This document shows positions 1 through 8,986 of a stretch of 52,181 nt of DNA, piece after piece (the stretch's first letter is position 1; the number at the start of each line of letters is the position of its first letter). Origin of the DNA: Campylobacterales bacterium (GTDB taxonomy: Bacteria > Campylobacterota > Campylobacteria > Campylobacterales > QNZT01). The DNA is taken from NCBI GenBank assembly GCA_024278835.1, contig JAJRSK010000008.1:1-52181 (forward strand). The letters run 5' to 3'. The translations under genes and the position numbers were made by a program. Under the pieces are notes generated by a model. That model had not been told where the DNA came from. It ran no database searches and saw only the letters and a list, made by a program, of their open reading frames with translations.

Positions 1-194
1 AAAAGGAATTGAGGAATATATCAATATTTACAACAAAGAGAGATTGCATTCAGCAATAGATTATTTAACGCCCAATGAAGCTTATTATCAAGGTGCAAAT
101 AATAAAAGCTACAATGCTAAAGAAGTGTTACTAGAAGTAGCATAGATGAATGGAATAAAAAGAAATTTTGATTTGGTCTTGACAAATGGGGACA
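1..194 (+). mobile_element. Right end of an IS3-family insertion sequence, cut by the window edge
   Basis: The piece holds the 3' end of an IS3-type transposase gene, then about 50 bp of non-coding sequence ending in GACAAATGGGGACA at 181-194. Read outward on the other strand this begins TGTCCCCATTTGTC, the TG...CA-type terminus usual for IS3-family elements. The right boundary is set by the neighbour: from 195 leftward-reading sequence is again the coding sequence of the lipoprotein/esterase gene that it interrupts. The left end and the target duplication lie outside the window, so the element's length and group are unknown. Confidence 0.7.
2..145 (+). CDS. IS3-family transposase OrfB, C-terminal fragment (5' end outside window)
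   Basis: Forty-seven codons are open from base 2 to a TAG at 143-145. The peptide contains IYNKERLHSAIDYLTPNEAY, which matches the conserved C-terminal end of the rve/DDE integrase core of IS3 OrfB proteins: N-x-x-R-x-H-S-A-I-x-Y-x-T-P followed by a short tail. The catalytic DDE residues would lie upstream, outside the window, so whether the transposase is intact cannot be judged. It reads toward the interrupted gene and ends about 50 bp before the inferred element end, the normal layout for this family. Confidence 0.8.
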   Translation, partial: KGIEEYINIYNKERLHSAIDYLTPNEAYYQGANNKSYNAKEVLLEVA

Positions 195-825
195 TTATAA
201 ACTGTAGAATCACCTATGATAAATATCTTGGCATTATCGTTCTGTCCACCGCCACCGCCACCGCCACCACCATTACCCAAAGGAACAGCTTGTGTTGAAA
301 TAGTGCTATAGGTACTACCCCAGTTGGCATCAAATGGTTCGATAGTGATATTGAGTGTATCACCACTTACGATATTGCTATTGGTCTCTATGTGAATATG
401 GGCTATGTTTCCTTCAATATTTCTAGTGTAAGTATTGTTATCCCTAACATAAGTCCACGACCAAGCATTGGTACTATTGGATTTATAAAGTTTACCATCT
501 TCGATAAGATAATCAGCTCCCGAAATCCTCCAACTATCTTGACCAAAAGAAAACCCTGTAGCTGCATTATTGTCTGTATCTAAAAAATATTGAAAGTGCT
601 GTACTTCTGCTGGTATATTTTGTGTAAAATAGACATCTAGTGTTAAGTTTGCGTCCCTACAAACCAAGTCCAATCCGTCTCATCGGCTGCTGCACGAATC
701 AGCTTTGTTGTATCTTTTGGTTGGTTTACAGTTATGTCACTGCTGACACTTTCTCCACATCCTGTTAATAATGACAAGACCAGTAGTACTGAACCTGTCA
801 TCATTTTTATAAAATTATTTCTCAT
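195..825 (-). pseudogene. Lipoprotein with SGNH/GDSL hydrolase domain, broken by a deletion and an IS insertion
   Basis: The gene reads leftward from ATG at 825: lipoprotein signal (MRNNFIKMMTGSVLLVLSLL, then TGCG lipobox), then the same extracellular domain as the intact paralogue at 851-2014. Compared with the paralogue, 19 bp are missing near 665, which shifts the frame after WTWFVGT; the downstream part continues in another frame from DANLTLDVYF. After the shared domain comes a nine-glycine linker and then AKIFIIGDSTVYN, the GDS block I start of an SGNH/GDSL esterase (rhamnogalacturonan-acetylesterase-like). The reading stops there because the IS3 element begins at 194. The catalytic half of the esterase is therefore absent. 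Two independent lesions show the gene is dead. Its original role was probably deacetylation of a surface or environmental polysaccharide (inference). Confidence 0.8.
246..272. repeat. CCACCG-type simple repeat encoding a nine-glycine linker
   Basis: Twenty-seven bases made of CCA/CCG triplets. On the minus strand they encode nine consecutive glycines between the N-terminal domain and the GDS motif of the broken lipoprotein. The intact paralogue has only a short GDGGD linker at the same place. Such a tract can change length by slippage. Here it lies in a dead gene. Confidence 0.7.
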
Positions 826-850
826 CTTTTCCTTTACCTATCTGTGAGTG

Positions 851-2014
851 TTATTGTGATGAGAGCGTGATATTATCAATCAACATAGGCTGTCCATTAA
901 GAAAATAGTAGACTCTTGTCACATGATTATCTGGTTCAAATCTTTGCAGATACTCATCTATATCAACTTTCACATGCACATATTTAAGTCCTTCTACTTT
1001 TTCAGTTGGTTCAGCAATGATTTCATTTGCTATAATGGCGAAGTTTCCATCATAATAAGTAATACTTGGATTTGTACCATTATTTGCATCTCTATGTCGT
1101 TGATTTCTATAAGCATCCCAATAGATAAGTCTAGGACCTTTTACTGTATCGATACGCAATCCCAACATACCATGGCTTAGCCTACTAGTAGCTTCATATA
1201 CAGCGATATCAAGTTCTAAAACGAATTCTTTTATATTTGGTGTTAATAACTTATACGTATTTTGGCTACCTCGATAGGATGCATAAAAGTGACCAGAATA
1301 TTGACTTCCATTAAATCCATTTGCGATCTCCATTCTAAGAGGATACCCCTCTCTTCCCCCATCATGATCAAATACCCATTTGTCCATAGTGCCACTTTCA
1401 AAATCTTCATAAAGTGTTTTAGTTGTTTCTGGGTCACCACCATCACCCAAAGGAACAGCTTGTGTTGAAATAGTACTATAGGTACTACCCCAGTTGGCAT
1501 CAAATGGTTCGATAGTAATATTAAGTGTATCACCACTTACAATATTGCTATTGGTCTCTATGTGAATATGCGCTGTATTTCCTTCTACATTTTTTGTATA
1601 GGTATTGATATCTCTAACATATGTCCATGACCAAGCATTCGTACTATTGGATTTATAAAGGTGACCATCTTCTATAAGATAATCAGCCCCTGAAATTCTC
1701 CAGCTATCTTGACCAAAAGAAAATCCCGTAGCGCTATTATTGTCAGTATCTAAAAAATATTGGAAATGCTCCACTTCTGCTGGTATATTTTTCGTAAAAT
1801 AGACATCTAGTGTTAAGTTTGCACCACTACGCACACCATCAGTCCCTACAAACCAAGTCCAATCCGTCTCATCTGCTGCTGCACGAATCAGTTTGGTTGT
1901 ATCTTTTGGCTGGTATAAAGTTGTCTCATCACTAGCGCTCTCTCCACACCCTGTGAATAGTACTGAAGATAACAGCAGTGAACCTGTAAATAGTTTAAAA
2001 AAATTGTCTCTCAT
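851..2014 (-). CDS. Secreted lipoprotein with C-terminal carbohydrate-binding-like (jelly-roll) domain
   Basis: 387 residues. The N-terminus MRDNFFKLFTGSLLLSSVLF followed by TGCGES is a lipoprotein signal with Cys about 23. Residues about 45-185 form the domain shared almost word for word with the broken neighbour (W-T-W-F-V-G-T, YFLDTDNN, FGQDSWRISGADYLIEDG), the look of a beta-sandwich sugar-binding module. Residues about 200-387 (YEDFESGTMDKWVF ... GLRIDTVKGPRLIYWDAYR) resemble a concanavalin-like/LamG-type fold that often follows a DFE-SG-x-x-W opening. I see no catalytic motif. It is the first of two tandem copies on this strand; 25 bp separate it from the pseudogene, whose esterase domain sits where this protein has the jelly-roll. 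A role in binding extracellular polysaccharide is inference. Confidence 0.6.
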   Translation of the reverse strand: MRDNFFKLFTGSLLLSSVLFTGCGESASDETTLYQPKDTTKLIRAAADETDWTWFVGTDGVRSGANLTLDVYFTKNIPAEVEHFQYFLDTDNNSATGFSFGQDSWRISGADYLIEDGHLYKSNSTNAWSWTYVRDINTYTKNVEGNTAHIHIETNSNIVSGDTLNITIEPFDANWGSTYSTISTQAVPLGDGGDPETTKTLYEDFESGTMDKWVFDHDGGREGYPLRMEIANGFNGSQYSGHFYASYRGSQNTYKLLTPNIKEFVLELDIAVYEATSRLSHGMLGLRIDTVKGPRLIYWDAYRNQRHRDANNGTNPSITYYDGNFAIIANEIIAEPTEKVEGLKYVHVKVDIDEYLQRFEPDNHVTRVYYFLNGQPMLIDNITLSSQ

Positions 2015-2162
2015 ATGAACTCCTCAAAATCATTTGTGAGTTCAGAGTAATGTAATTTTTTTATTTAGTCAATATACTTTAACTTGTTTTACACTTAAGT
2101 AATATTATTTTTCCTTAATGCTACATTTGGTAACTAATTATGAATAGCTCCAATAATTGCTA

Positions 2163-3149
2163 TTAGTTGAGAAGCCCTTCTTTTCGTATCAGCTTAGCAA
2201 CATTAAGATGTGTTTCATCACGCCAATGACTGTCACAAGGAAACCCACTTAGTTCGAAACCCTCTTTTTTGGCTAAAGAGAGGATATCATGATAAGTGAT
2301 ATCCTGTTCATCTAAAAATGTTGTTAGTCTCTTGTTTAAAGCGATATCCTTTCCATACAGAAGGATGGTATATCCAACACCTTTCTTTTCTAACAGTTTT
2401 TTGGTTTGATAAATCGCCCCTTTCATCTGTAGCCAGTTATAAGAGAGATCATCTTCTTTCTTCTTTATTTGTGTACGTTGTTCTGTACTTAAAAGCTTCT
2501 GTTTTAGGAAAAATATACTTTTTTTCAGGTAAACATAGAGTTCAAAATTCCCTAATATATCTCTAAACTTCTCTTTGAAGTCTTGCTTTCTAGGAGCAAG
2601 CACAGTATAATTCTCTAAATCTTTAAAATCTAAAAAGACCAAGGGGCGCGCTGTATCATCCATGCGTTTAGGATCAACATCATAGATATCAGATTCTATG
2701 CGTATAAATTGTACTATCTCTTTAACATTGGCATAATCCACTTTTGTCCCCATCATGATAAGCTGCTGTACCGCGGAGGTATCACTCAGACCGTAGTTTA
2801 GGAAGTTATATTTTCCTTCATATTCACGATAAAGTGCATTGTGCATCACATTTTCATTTTTTACCATCAAGGCTTCCATATAGGAGTCACCAAAGATTAA
2901 AATGTCTTTCTTCTTTTTATCATAGGCATAAGCATTTTTCACTAAACCCTTTTCATCAAAATAAAATCTTGTTTGATAACAAGGTTTTATCCACACAGAG
3001 GAAAAATTCTTTTTATGCCACATCCCCACATCTTTATCATAGACCACAGGAGAAATCCCATAAGAGAAAGGAGAGAAACGCAAAAAGAGTTCAAAAAACA
3101 CTACCGCAAAAATTCCCGCCAATAAAAATGTAAAAAACTTCTTCATCAA
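2163..3149 (-). CDS. Membrane-anchored SGNH-fold protein, likely polysaccharide O-acetylation partner
   Basis: 328 residues: an N-terminal membrane anchor (about residues 4-24), then an SGNH-like domain with ILIFGDSYMEA (block I serine about residue 89) and near the C-terminus CDSHWRDETHLNVA, an aspartate/histidine pair in the block V position. The fold and its position, last in the operon just after an MBOAT acyltransferase, match the AlgJ/AlgX/PatB type of partner. These take acyl groups moved across the membrane by the MBOAT protein and place them on a polysaccharide in the periplasm. One TATCATGATA palindrome (2285) gives a YHD near the C-terminus. It is probably co-transcribed with the MBOAT gene 11 bp upstream. 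Whether it is a transferase or an esterase cannot be told from sequence. Confidence 0.7.
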   Translation of the reverse strand: MMKKFFTFLLAGIFAVVFFELFLRFSPFSYGISPVVYDKDVGMWHKKNFSSVWIKPCYQTRFYFDEKGLVKNAYAYDKKKKDILIFGDSYMEALMVKNENVMHNALYREYEGKYNFLNYGLSDTSAVQQLIMMGTKVDYANVKEIVQFIRIESDIYDVDPKRMDDTARPLVFLDFKDLENYTVLAPRKQDFKEKFRDILGNFELYVYLKKSIFFLKQKLLSTEQRTQIKKKEDDLSYNWLQMKGAIYQTKKLLEKKGVGYTILLYGKDIALNKRLTTFLDEQDITYHDILSLAKKEGFELSGFPCDSHWRDETHLNVAKLIRKEGLLN

Positions 3150-3160
3150 ATCCTCCTTTC

Positions 3161-4564
3161 CTAAAAATTAAAATATAAAAATTCAGAGACTTTATCACTA
3201 GAGATTGTGATATTAAACATCTGCAATAGCGTAAAGATAAACAGCAATGAAGTAATAAAAAAGGTATATTTTCCAAAATATCTCTTCTCTACTAACTGCG
3301 TTACATTATAAAAGCCTAGTGTGATGACAAATGCTATCATGATATAGACAAAAGAGATATCATGATAGAGACTAAATCCTGAAAATCCAAACATCCCAGA
3401 GAGTACTTTTATCGCATCATCAAAATCACGGGCACGAAAAAAGACCCAAGCGATATTAACAAAGTTAAAGGTGATAAACCATGCCAAAATTGTGGGCATC
3501 TTCAAACCTGCTTTTTGCCACATCCGATGTACCATCAACGCCACACCATGCATCGCACCCCAAAGCACAAAAGTCCACCCTGCCCCATGCCAGATACCAC
3601 CTAGTAAAAAAGTGGTAAAGAGATTGGCATAGGTGCGCACTTCTCCTTTTCTATTGCCCCCTAGTGGGATATAAATATAATCTTTCAAAAAACGCGACAG
3701 TGTGATATGCCATCGTCTCCAAAAATCTTGAATCGAAACAGCTTTATAGGGAGAGTAAAAGTTGATAGGCAATTTGATATTAAAGAGTAATGCCACCCCG
3801 ATCGCCATATCTGTATACCCAGAAAAATCAAAATAGAGTTGAAACGTATAAGAGAGACTTGTTACCCACGCTGCTAACATATCCAAACTCACAGATTCAT
3901 CAAACCCTTTTGTAGCCCAGATAGCAAAAGTATCTGCTATGACTACCTTTTTAAAAAACCCAATAGAAAAGATAAAAAGTCCCATGCTGATATTGGCATA
4001 CTGTTTGACTTTATTTTTAGCTTTGGCAAACTGGGGCATCATCTCTTTGTGATGGACAATGGGACCTGCGATGAGTTGTGGGAAAAAAGTGACAAAAAGA
4101 GCATAGTTTAAAAAGTCATACTCTTTTGTCTCTTTTTTATAACTATCAACGAGATAGGCTACTTGTTTAAAAGTAAAAAAGCTAATAGCTAAGGGCAAAG
4201 CTAAATGAAGTAGTGGTACATCAGAAGAAAAAACTGTATTAAAGTTTTCTATAAAAAAGTCTGTATATTTAAAATATCCAAGTAGGGAGAGGTTGGCAAG
4301 AACCCCTATAAAAAGTAGTTTTTTATCAGAAATCTTTTTCTTTTCTTTATCTTCACGTAAACTAAGTCCCAGCGCATAATTAAAGAGCATAGAGACTAAT
4401 ATAAGAGGTAAGTACGACACATTCCACCATGCATAAAAAAAGAGTGAGCAGAGCACTAAAAATGCCTTAGAAAGTTCCGTTAGTCTCTTCTTGTTTAAGT
4501 AAAAATAGACAAAAAATGTGAAGGGTAAGAAGGCAAAGATAAAGATATATGAATTAAATAACAC
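3161..4564 (-). CDS. MBOAT-family polysaccharide O-acyltransferase (AlgI-like)
   Basis: 467 residues with about ten hydrophobic segments. The MBOAT core is clear: FDFSGYTDMAIGVALLF, then FWRRWHITLSRFLKDYIYIP, and GGIWHGAGWTFVLWGAMHG, which carries the invariant membrane histidine. Family members such as AlgI move an acetyl group across the inner membrane for O-acetylation of alginate or other exported glycans. The start is GTG, directly abutting the TAG of the upstream glycosyltransferase, with AGAAGGA a few bases before it, so translation is probably coupled. It sits in a four-gene minus-strand operon with two GT4 enzymes and the SGNH partner. Two TATCATGATA sites lie 23 bp apart (3335 and 3358), read as IMI and YHD. 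Confidence 0.88.
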   Translation of the reverse strand: MLFNSYIFIFAFLPFTFFVYFYLNKKRLTELSKAFLVLCSLFFYAWWNVSYLPLILVSMLFNYALGLSLREDKEKKKISDKKLLFIGVLANLSLLGYFKYTDFFIENFNTVFSSDVPLLHLALPLAISFFTFKQVAYLVDSYKKETKEYDFLNYALFVTFFPQLIAGPIVHHKEMMPQFAKAKNKVKQYANISMGLFIFSIGFFKKVVIADTFAIWATKGFDESVSLDMLAAWVTSLSYTFQLYFDFSGYTDMAIGVALLFNIKLPINFYSPYKAVSIQDFWRRWHITLSRFLKDYIYIPLGGNRKGEVRTYANLFTTFLLGGIWHGAGWTFVLWGAMHGVALMVHRMWQKAGLKMPTILAWFITFNFVNIAWVFFRARDFDDAIKVLSGMFGFSGFSLYHDISFVYIMIAFVITLGFYNVTQLVEKRYFGKYTFFITSLLFIFTLLQMFNITISSDKVSEFLYFNF

Positions 4565-5719
4565 CTATTTCCTTCTATTTTTAAGTGAAAATTTATTGAC
4601 TATATCATCTGCTGTTAATGCCATAATAGCATGTTCGTATTTTTGCGTAACAAGATTTTCATTATACTCTTCAAGCATAAGCTTTCGCCCTTCTTTTCCC
4701 ATTTTTTTTCGTCGTTTTTCATCTAAGTGAAGCATCGTCTCCATCTTCTCAACTAAATCACTATAATCTTTCATACGACAAACATACCCACTTACACCAT
4801 TGTTAACCAAGTCTCGACATCCTGGTACATTGGTCGCGATGATAGGCTTTTGCATCGAAGCAGCTTCCATTAAAATCATACTTACCCCTTCACGATATGA
4901 GGGAAGCACCATACAATCTGCAGCAGCAATAAAAGGCTTTACATCATCTGTGGGTCCTAGATAATTCACATACCCATTTTCAACCCAAGCATCCACTTGC
5001 GCTTGAGAGATAGCTTTAGGGTTTTGTGCATCTATAAATCCTAGTAACTGAAATTCAACGTTCTCATATTTTTTTGTTAATATTTTTGCGGCTTTGACAT
5101 ATTCGCCTACACCTTTATCCCAAAGAAGTCTTGCAACCAAAATAAAACGAAATATATTATCTTTTCTTTTCACTTTTATAGGGGAAAAAGTCTCAACATT
5201 AATACCTTCACTCGGTAACAAATCCATCATCTCTTCTGGCACCAACTCTGCTAATAAAAATTTATTTTTATCTTCGATATTGATAAACCAAACTTGATTG
5301 GCATATTTTAATGAGACTTTATAAAGAAACTTGGCTATTTTTGCAGTGATAGTATCATGTATAAAAGTATATCCTAACCCTGTTATGACGGCTATGGACT
5401 TCTTTTTTGCTATTTTTGCTGCCAAGCTACCATAAATATTTGGTTTAATTGTATAGTGAAATATAAGATCAGGGGAGAGTTTTTTATACGCTTTTTGAAG
5501 TTTATACACCATGCGTAAATCTTTAAAGATATTAGACCCCTTGTTATCCATAGATAACTCTATATAATGACATCCTAAGGCTTTGAAATCCTCTGAGTGT
5601 TTGTCTCGGGGTGCTATAATGACGACATCATAGCCCTTTTCAACAAGCATTTTCATTACACCTAAACGAAACTTCATCATACTCCATGACGTATTAGCCA
5701 CTAATACGATACGTTTCAT
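4565..5719 (-). CDS. Glycosyltransferase family 4 protein
   Basis: 384 residues with the GT-B layout: N-terminal MKRIVLVANTSWSMMKFRLG, a central HYTIKPNIYGSLAAKIA and VITGLGYTF as in CapM/WbpU/PglA-type enzymes, and a C-terminal nucleotide-sugar half with VARLLWDKGVGEYVKA and SYREGVSMILMEAASM (the E-x7-E motif). It would transfer a sugar from a nucleotide donor to a lipid-linked intermediate at the cytoplasmic face; donor and acceptor cannot be read from sequence. It overlaps the upstream glycosyltransferase by 4 bp (ATGA) and directly abuts the MBOAT gene. Confidence 0.85.
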   Translation of the reverse strand: MKRIVLVANTSWSMMKFRLGVMKMLVEKGYDVVIIAPRDKHSEDFKALGCHYIELSMDNKGSNIFKDLRMVYKLQKAYKKLSPDLIFHYTIKPNIYGSLAAKIAKKKSIAVITGLGYTFIHDTITAKIAKFLYKVSLKYANQVWFINIEDKNKFLLAELVPEEMMDLLPSEGINVETFSPIKVKRKDNIFRFILVARLLWDKGVGEYVKAAKILTKKYENVEFQLLGFIDAQNPKAISQAQVDAWVENGYVNYLGPTDDVKPFIAAADCMVLPSYREGVSMILMEAASMQKPIIATNVPGCRDLVNNGVSGYVCRMKDYSDLVEKMETMLHLDEKRRKKMGKEGRKLMLEEYNENLVTQKYEHAIMALTADDIVNKFSLKNRRK

Positions 5720-6897
5720 CTGCTATTGCCTTCTATGACAAAATTAAACACATCACAATACTCTTGATAAATACGTTCAAGTTGAAAATCCTCAGCACGC
5801 TCCTTAGATTTTTGACTATAAACTTCTCTACTATCTCTAGATGATAAAAGATGAGACAAGGCCAAACTTAAGGCATCTACATCATCTAAAGCAACCAAGG
5901 TACCAAATTTTGCATATTCTACTCCAGTTTGCATCTGTTTTCTTATATCACTATCCGGGGCTAAAATTTCACGAGGTCCTGAGGGACAATCTGTTGAGAT
6001 GATAGCAGAGCCACAAATCATCGCTTCTACCATAGCATTTGGAAAACCTTCTGAGCGTGAAGTTGAGAGGTAAATAGAAGCTTTTGAGAGGTATTTATAA
6101 GGGTTATCCTGCCCACCTACAAAAATAACCCTATGCGCTATACCCAACTCTTCTGTCAATTTGCGAAGTTTCTCTTCTTCACTACCATCACCTACCAAAA
6201 CCAATCTACTCTCTTCTTCAATACGTGCAAATGCATGAAGCATCATCTCTATATTTTTAATAGGACGAAACCTTGATACCGCAACTATCGTTTTCTCTTT
6301 GTCAATCTTTATATCAATAGGCTCATGGGATAAGGATATAATTTTTTCACTATCATAAGGGTTATAAATGACAGACTGTTGCTCTTGGCTTATATCAAAA
6401 TTCTCCACTAAATCTTCTTTTGTCCCTTTCGAAACATTAATCACCATTTTAGCATGAGGGTAGAGTGTTTTAATAAGAAATTTATTTATCTTGGCATTAA
6501 GAGAACGATTGTTATATGTAGAGCTTGCATTCACTCGTTCAGAGACAATCACAGGCTTTTTATGTAGCCATGATGCCAAGATATTGACAAAATCAGCCCG
6601 ATATAAAAAACTTACAATTAAGTCAGGATTTTTAGCCTTGATGAATCTAAAAAGTTTATATGCTAAGAAAGGGATGGATAAAGTTTTTTTCATACTGCTA
6701 TCACTATTATTTAATGTGGACAATACTGTTACGCTAACACCTTTAGGGAGGGGATAAGCTATCTCATTTTCAAGCAGTACAAGTTCAACCTCATAATGAC
6801 TATCATGATAAGCGCGCTCTAATAATATAGAAGCTACCCTTTCAGCACCTCCTTGTGAGAGGGAATTTATCACAATAATTATATTTTTTTTGGACAT
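5716..6897 (-). CDS. Glycosyltransferase family 4 protein (PglH/PglJ-like)
   Basis: 393 residues. The N-terminus VINSLSQGGAERVASILLER is the GGAER donor-loop signature of GT4 enzymes such as the PglH/PglJ/WbnH group. The C-terminal half has VAVSRFRPIKNIEMML, LVGDGSEEEKLRKL and STSRSEGFPNAMVEAMICG (E-x7-E). First gene of the minus-strand operon running to 2163; the stop overlaps the start of the next glycosyltransferase. The promoter must lie in the 243-bp gap before 7141, which it shares with the divergent asparagine-synthetase-like gene. A HexNAc substrate is plausible from family resemblance only. Confidence 0.85.
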   Translation of the reverse strand: MSKKNIIIVINSLSQGGAERVASILLERAYHDSHYEVELVLLENEIAYPLPKGVSVTVLSTLNNSDSSMKKTLSIPFLAYKLFRFIKAKNPDLIVSFLYRADFVNILASWLHKKPVIVSERVNASSTYNNRSLNAKINKFLIKTLYPHAKMVINVSKGTKEDLVENFDISQEQQSVIYNPYDSEKIISLSHEPIDIKIDKEKTIVAVSRFRPIKNIEMMLHAFARIEEESRLVLVGDGSEEEKLRKLTEELGIAHRVIFVGGQDNPYKYLSKASIYLSTSRSEGFPNAMVEAMICGSAIISTDCPSGPREILAPDSDIRKQMQTGVEYAKFGTLVALDDVDALSLALSHLLSSRDSREVYSQKSKERAEDFQLERIYQEYCDVFNFVIEGNSR

Positions 6898-7140
6898 TGA
6901 GACCCTTTCATTGTATCTTAAGAATTATATCGGCACATTTTAAAAATTATTCATAGATATTGTAACAAAATTCTATCATCGCATGTTCTAACTATTATTG
7001 CAAGTTAATTTTAAATAACGGCTACATTGTTAGAATTTTATGTCGATATAAAATCATAATATATAATTTTAACAAGATTAGTGCAAATGTTTCATAGGGA
7101 ATATTTTAGATATTATTTTCTTAAAACTACTTAGGTAAAA
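6898..7140. other. Divergent intergenic region between the glycosyltransferase operon and the AsnB-like gene
   Basis: A 243-bp AT-rich gap between divergently read genes, so promoters for both directions should be here. AT-rich -10-like words are numerous (for example around 7050-7075), but no convincing -35/-10 pair with 17-bp spacing stands out. I see no hairpin or repeat of note and no TATCATGATA palindrome. Confidence 0.4.
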
Positions 7141-8961
7141 TTGCACAATGAAAGGAATCCTTTGGATAAAGAGTTACTAGGTCTTATTAGTTTTACACAG
7201 ATATCTTTCATGAAAGAACAAAGCGCTTGGACTTTTAAAAGTGCTAGAGCAAAAAGCCTACTTTTCAACCACTTTCATCAGTATCATGATAGTGCTATAC
7301 AATTTACTGGTACACTTTATAATAGCCATATATTAAAAAATAAACTATCATTAAATGAAACACTTAGTGATGCACAACTACTTCTCATCGCCTATGAGAA
7401 ATGGGGAACTTCTCTGCTAAAAGAACTAGAGGGTATCTTCTCTTTTGCACTTTTTGACAAACAAAAAAATATAGTTATTTTAGCAAAAGACCGTATCAGC
7501 ATAAAGCCTCTTTACTACTATCATGATAGTGACTCTTTTCTCTTTGGAAGTTCCTTAAAAACACTTAGCAACCTTGATCTATTTTCAAAAAATATTAATA
7601 TTTCGGCTCTTTCAAACTACTTTACCTACGGATATATCATGCAGCCAAATACTATCTATAAAAACTGTTTTAAAATAAAGTCTGGACACTTCCTGACTTT
7701 TGACATCCTTCACAAAACTTTCAAAGAAGAGAAATATTGGGATTTAGGAAGTAGTTATGAGACACCCAAACTAAACATAAGTGAAAGGGAGTTTAAGGAA
7801 GAAGCCAAAAACTTACTTAAACAATCTATCGAGAAACGGCTACCCGATGAGGGGGAATATGCTGCCTCTTTAAGTGGCGGATATGATAGCTCTACTGTTG
7901 CCGCTCTTTTACAAGAAAAAAGTGCAAAAAAAATCAAAACATTTACCATGGGATTTGAAGATGAAAGCATCAATGAAGCTCCCGAAGCAAAAAAAATAGC
8001 CAATCATTTAGGTACGGAACATATAGAACACTATTTTTCTGCATCTGACGCACTGAAAATTGTACCTATGCTCTCAGAAGTCTATGATGAACCATTTTAT
8101 GATAATGGTTCCATCCCAACAACCCTACTCGCTTCTATCGCCAAGGAACATGGTATCAGTACTATCTTTGCTGGAGATGGTGGCGATGAAGTTTTTGCAA
8201 CCGCCGATGATATAGAGAGATTTGACAGGATTCTCTCTTTTCCACAATATTTTAGAAATGGTATCTATTCCATCTTGAACAGTTTTAACCCTTCCATGAT
8301 GCCTTATCTCAAAGAGAATAAAAACATCCCAACAAAATATTTTAAATTTATCAATATCATCAAAGCTAAAAATATTCCAGAGATGGTGAAAGTAAAAATG
8401 ACACTTTTTCACCCATCTGAGATTTCTACACTGATACAAAGCAATGATATACACTATGCCAGCGTGTTTGATGATATCTATTTTGGTCCTTATGCTCAAA
8501 GTGTAGATAAAGTTATTGGGAGTTATTTTAAAACATTTATGACTGATGGTGAACTTATCAAAACAACACAGGCATTTTCACAGCAAAATATTGCCATCAG
8601 AGAACCCTATCTAGATATGAATTTGATACATTTTATGGCGCAGGTTCCTGGTGAAATTAAAATAAAAGGCAATATTAAAAAGAATCTTCTTAAACAAATT
8701 TCATATGATTATATCCCAAGAGAGTTATTAGAACGTCCGAAAAAAGGATTTTCAGTACCCTTTTCTGCATGGATGAAAAATGAACTAAAACCACTCATGA
8801 TGGAGACACTTTCCCCAGAGAATCTTAAAAAAGATGGCATTTTAAATGCAGATTATGTCACAAGCATCAAAAATAACTTTTTAAATGGAAAAGAGGAATA
8901 TAAATATAAACTTTGGTCGATACTACTATATCAATTGTGGTACGAAAAGAACATGCGATAA
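7141..8961 (+). CDS. AsnB-type asparagine synthetase paralogue with a degenerate glutaminase half
   Basis: About 606 residues if read from TTG at 7141; the in-frame TAG just upstream (7132-7134) prevents a longer start, and ATG at 7210 is an alternative. The C-terminal synthetase half is well kept: SLSGGYDSSTVAALL is the PP-loop, followed by FTMGFEDES, YDEPFYDNGSIPTTLL, AGDGGDEVFA and the late RPKKGFSVPFSAWM. The N-terminal class-II glutaminase half is damaged. It lacks the MCGI start with the nucleophile Cys2 and the RRLSI block, and the oxyanion YNGEVYN has become FTGTLYN. It can therefore hardly hydrolyse glutamine; ammonia use or another amidation role is inference. ATG at 7148 opens MKGIL, resembling MCGI, but stops after ten codons, perhaps a relic of the lost N-terminus. 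An unknown gene and a full AsnB follow on the same strand. Confidence 0.8.
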   Translation: MHNERNPLDKELLGLISFTQISFMKEQSAWTFKSARAKSLLFNHFHQYHDSAIQFTGTLYNSHILKNKLSLNETLSDAQLLLIAYEKWGTSLLKELEGIFSFALFDKQKNIVILAKDRISIKPLYYYHDSDSFLFGSSLKTLSNLDLFSKNINISALSNYFTYGYIMQPNTIYKNCFKIKSGHFLTFDILHKTFKEEKYWDLGSSYETPKLNISEREFKEEAKNLLKQSIEKRLPDEGEYAASLSGGYDSSTVAALLQEKSAKKIKTFTMGFEDESINEAPEAKKIANHLGTEHIEHYFSASDALKIVPMLSEVYDEPFYDNGSIPTTLLASIAKEHGISTIFAGDGGDEVFATADDIERFDRILSFPQYFRNGIYSILNSFNPSMMPYLKENKNIPTKYFKFINIIKAKNIPEMVKVKMTLFHPSEISTLIQSNDIHYASVFDDIYFGPYAQSVDKVIGSYFKTFMTDGELIKTTQAFSQQNIAIREPYLDMNLIHFMAQVPGEIKIKGNIKKNLLKQISYDYIPRELLERPKKGFSVPFSAWMKNELKPLMMETLSPENLKKDGILNADYVTSIKNNFLNGKEEYKYKLWSILLYQLWYEKNMR

Positions 8962-8986
8962 ACTAAGTAAAGGGAGTTACATTATT

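Noticed and set aside
1361-1368. ATCATGAT and other partial matches (2751, about 14556, about 37747, about 38239, about 50571) as members of the palindrome family
   Set aside because: They lack one or both outer T/A bases. Counting only exact 10-mers keeps the statistic clean, and the rarity of near misses supports selection for the full palindrome.
7148-7180. MKGIL reading at 7148 as the true start of the AsnB-like protein with a frameshift
   Set aside because: It stops after ten codons and lacks the cysteine; a single frameshift would not restore the missing RRLSI and YNGE blocks. Kept only as a possible relic.
8885-8986. Upstream extension of the unknown gene at 8987 to an ATG at 8885
   Set aside because: The extension lies within the end of the AsnB-like gene in another frame and has no ribosome binding site; ATG 8987 has AGGGAG at proper distance.
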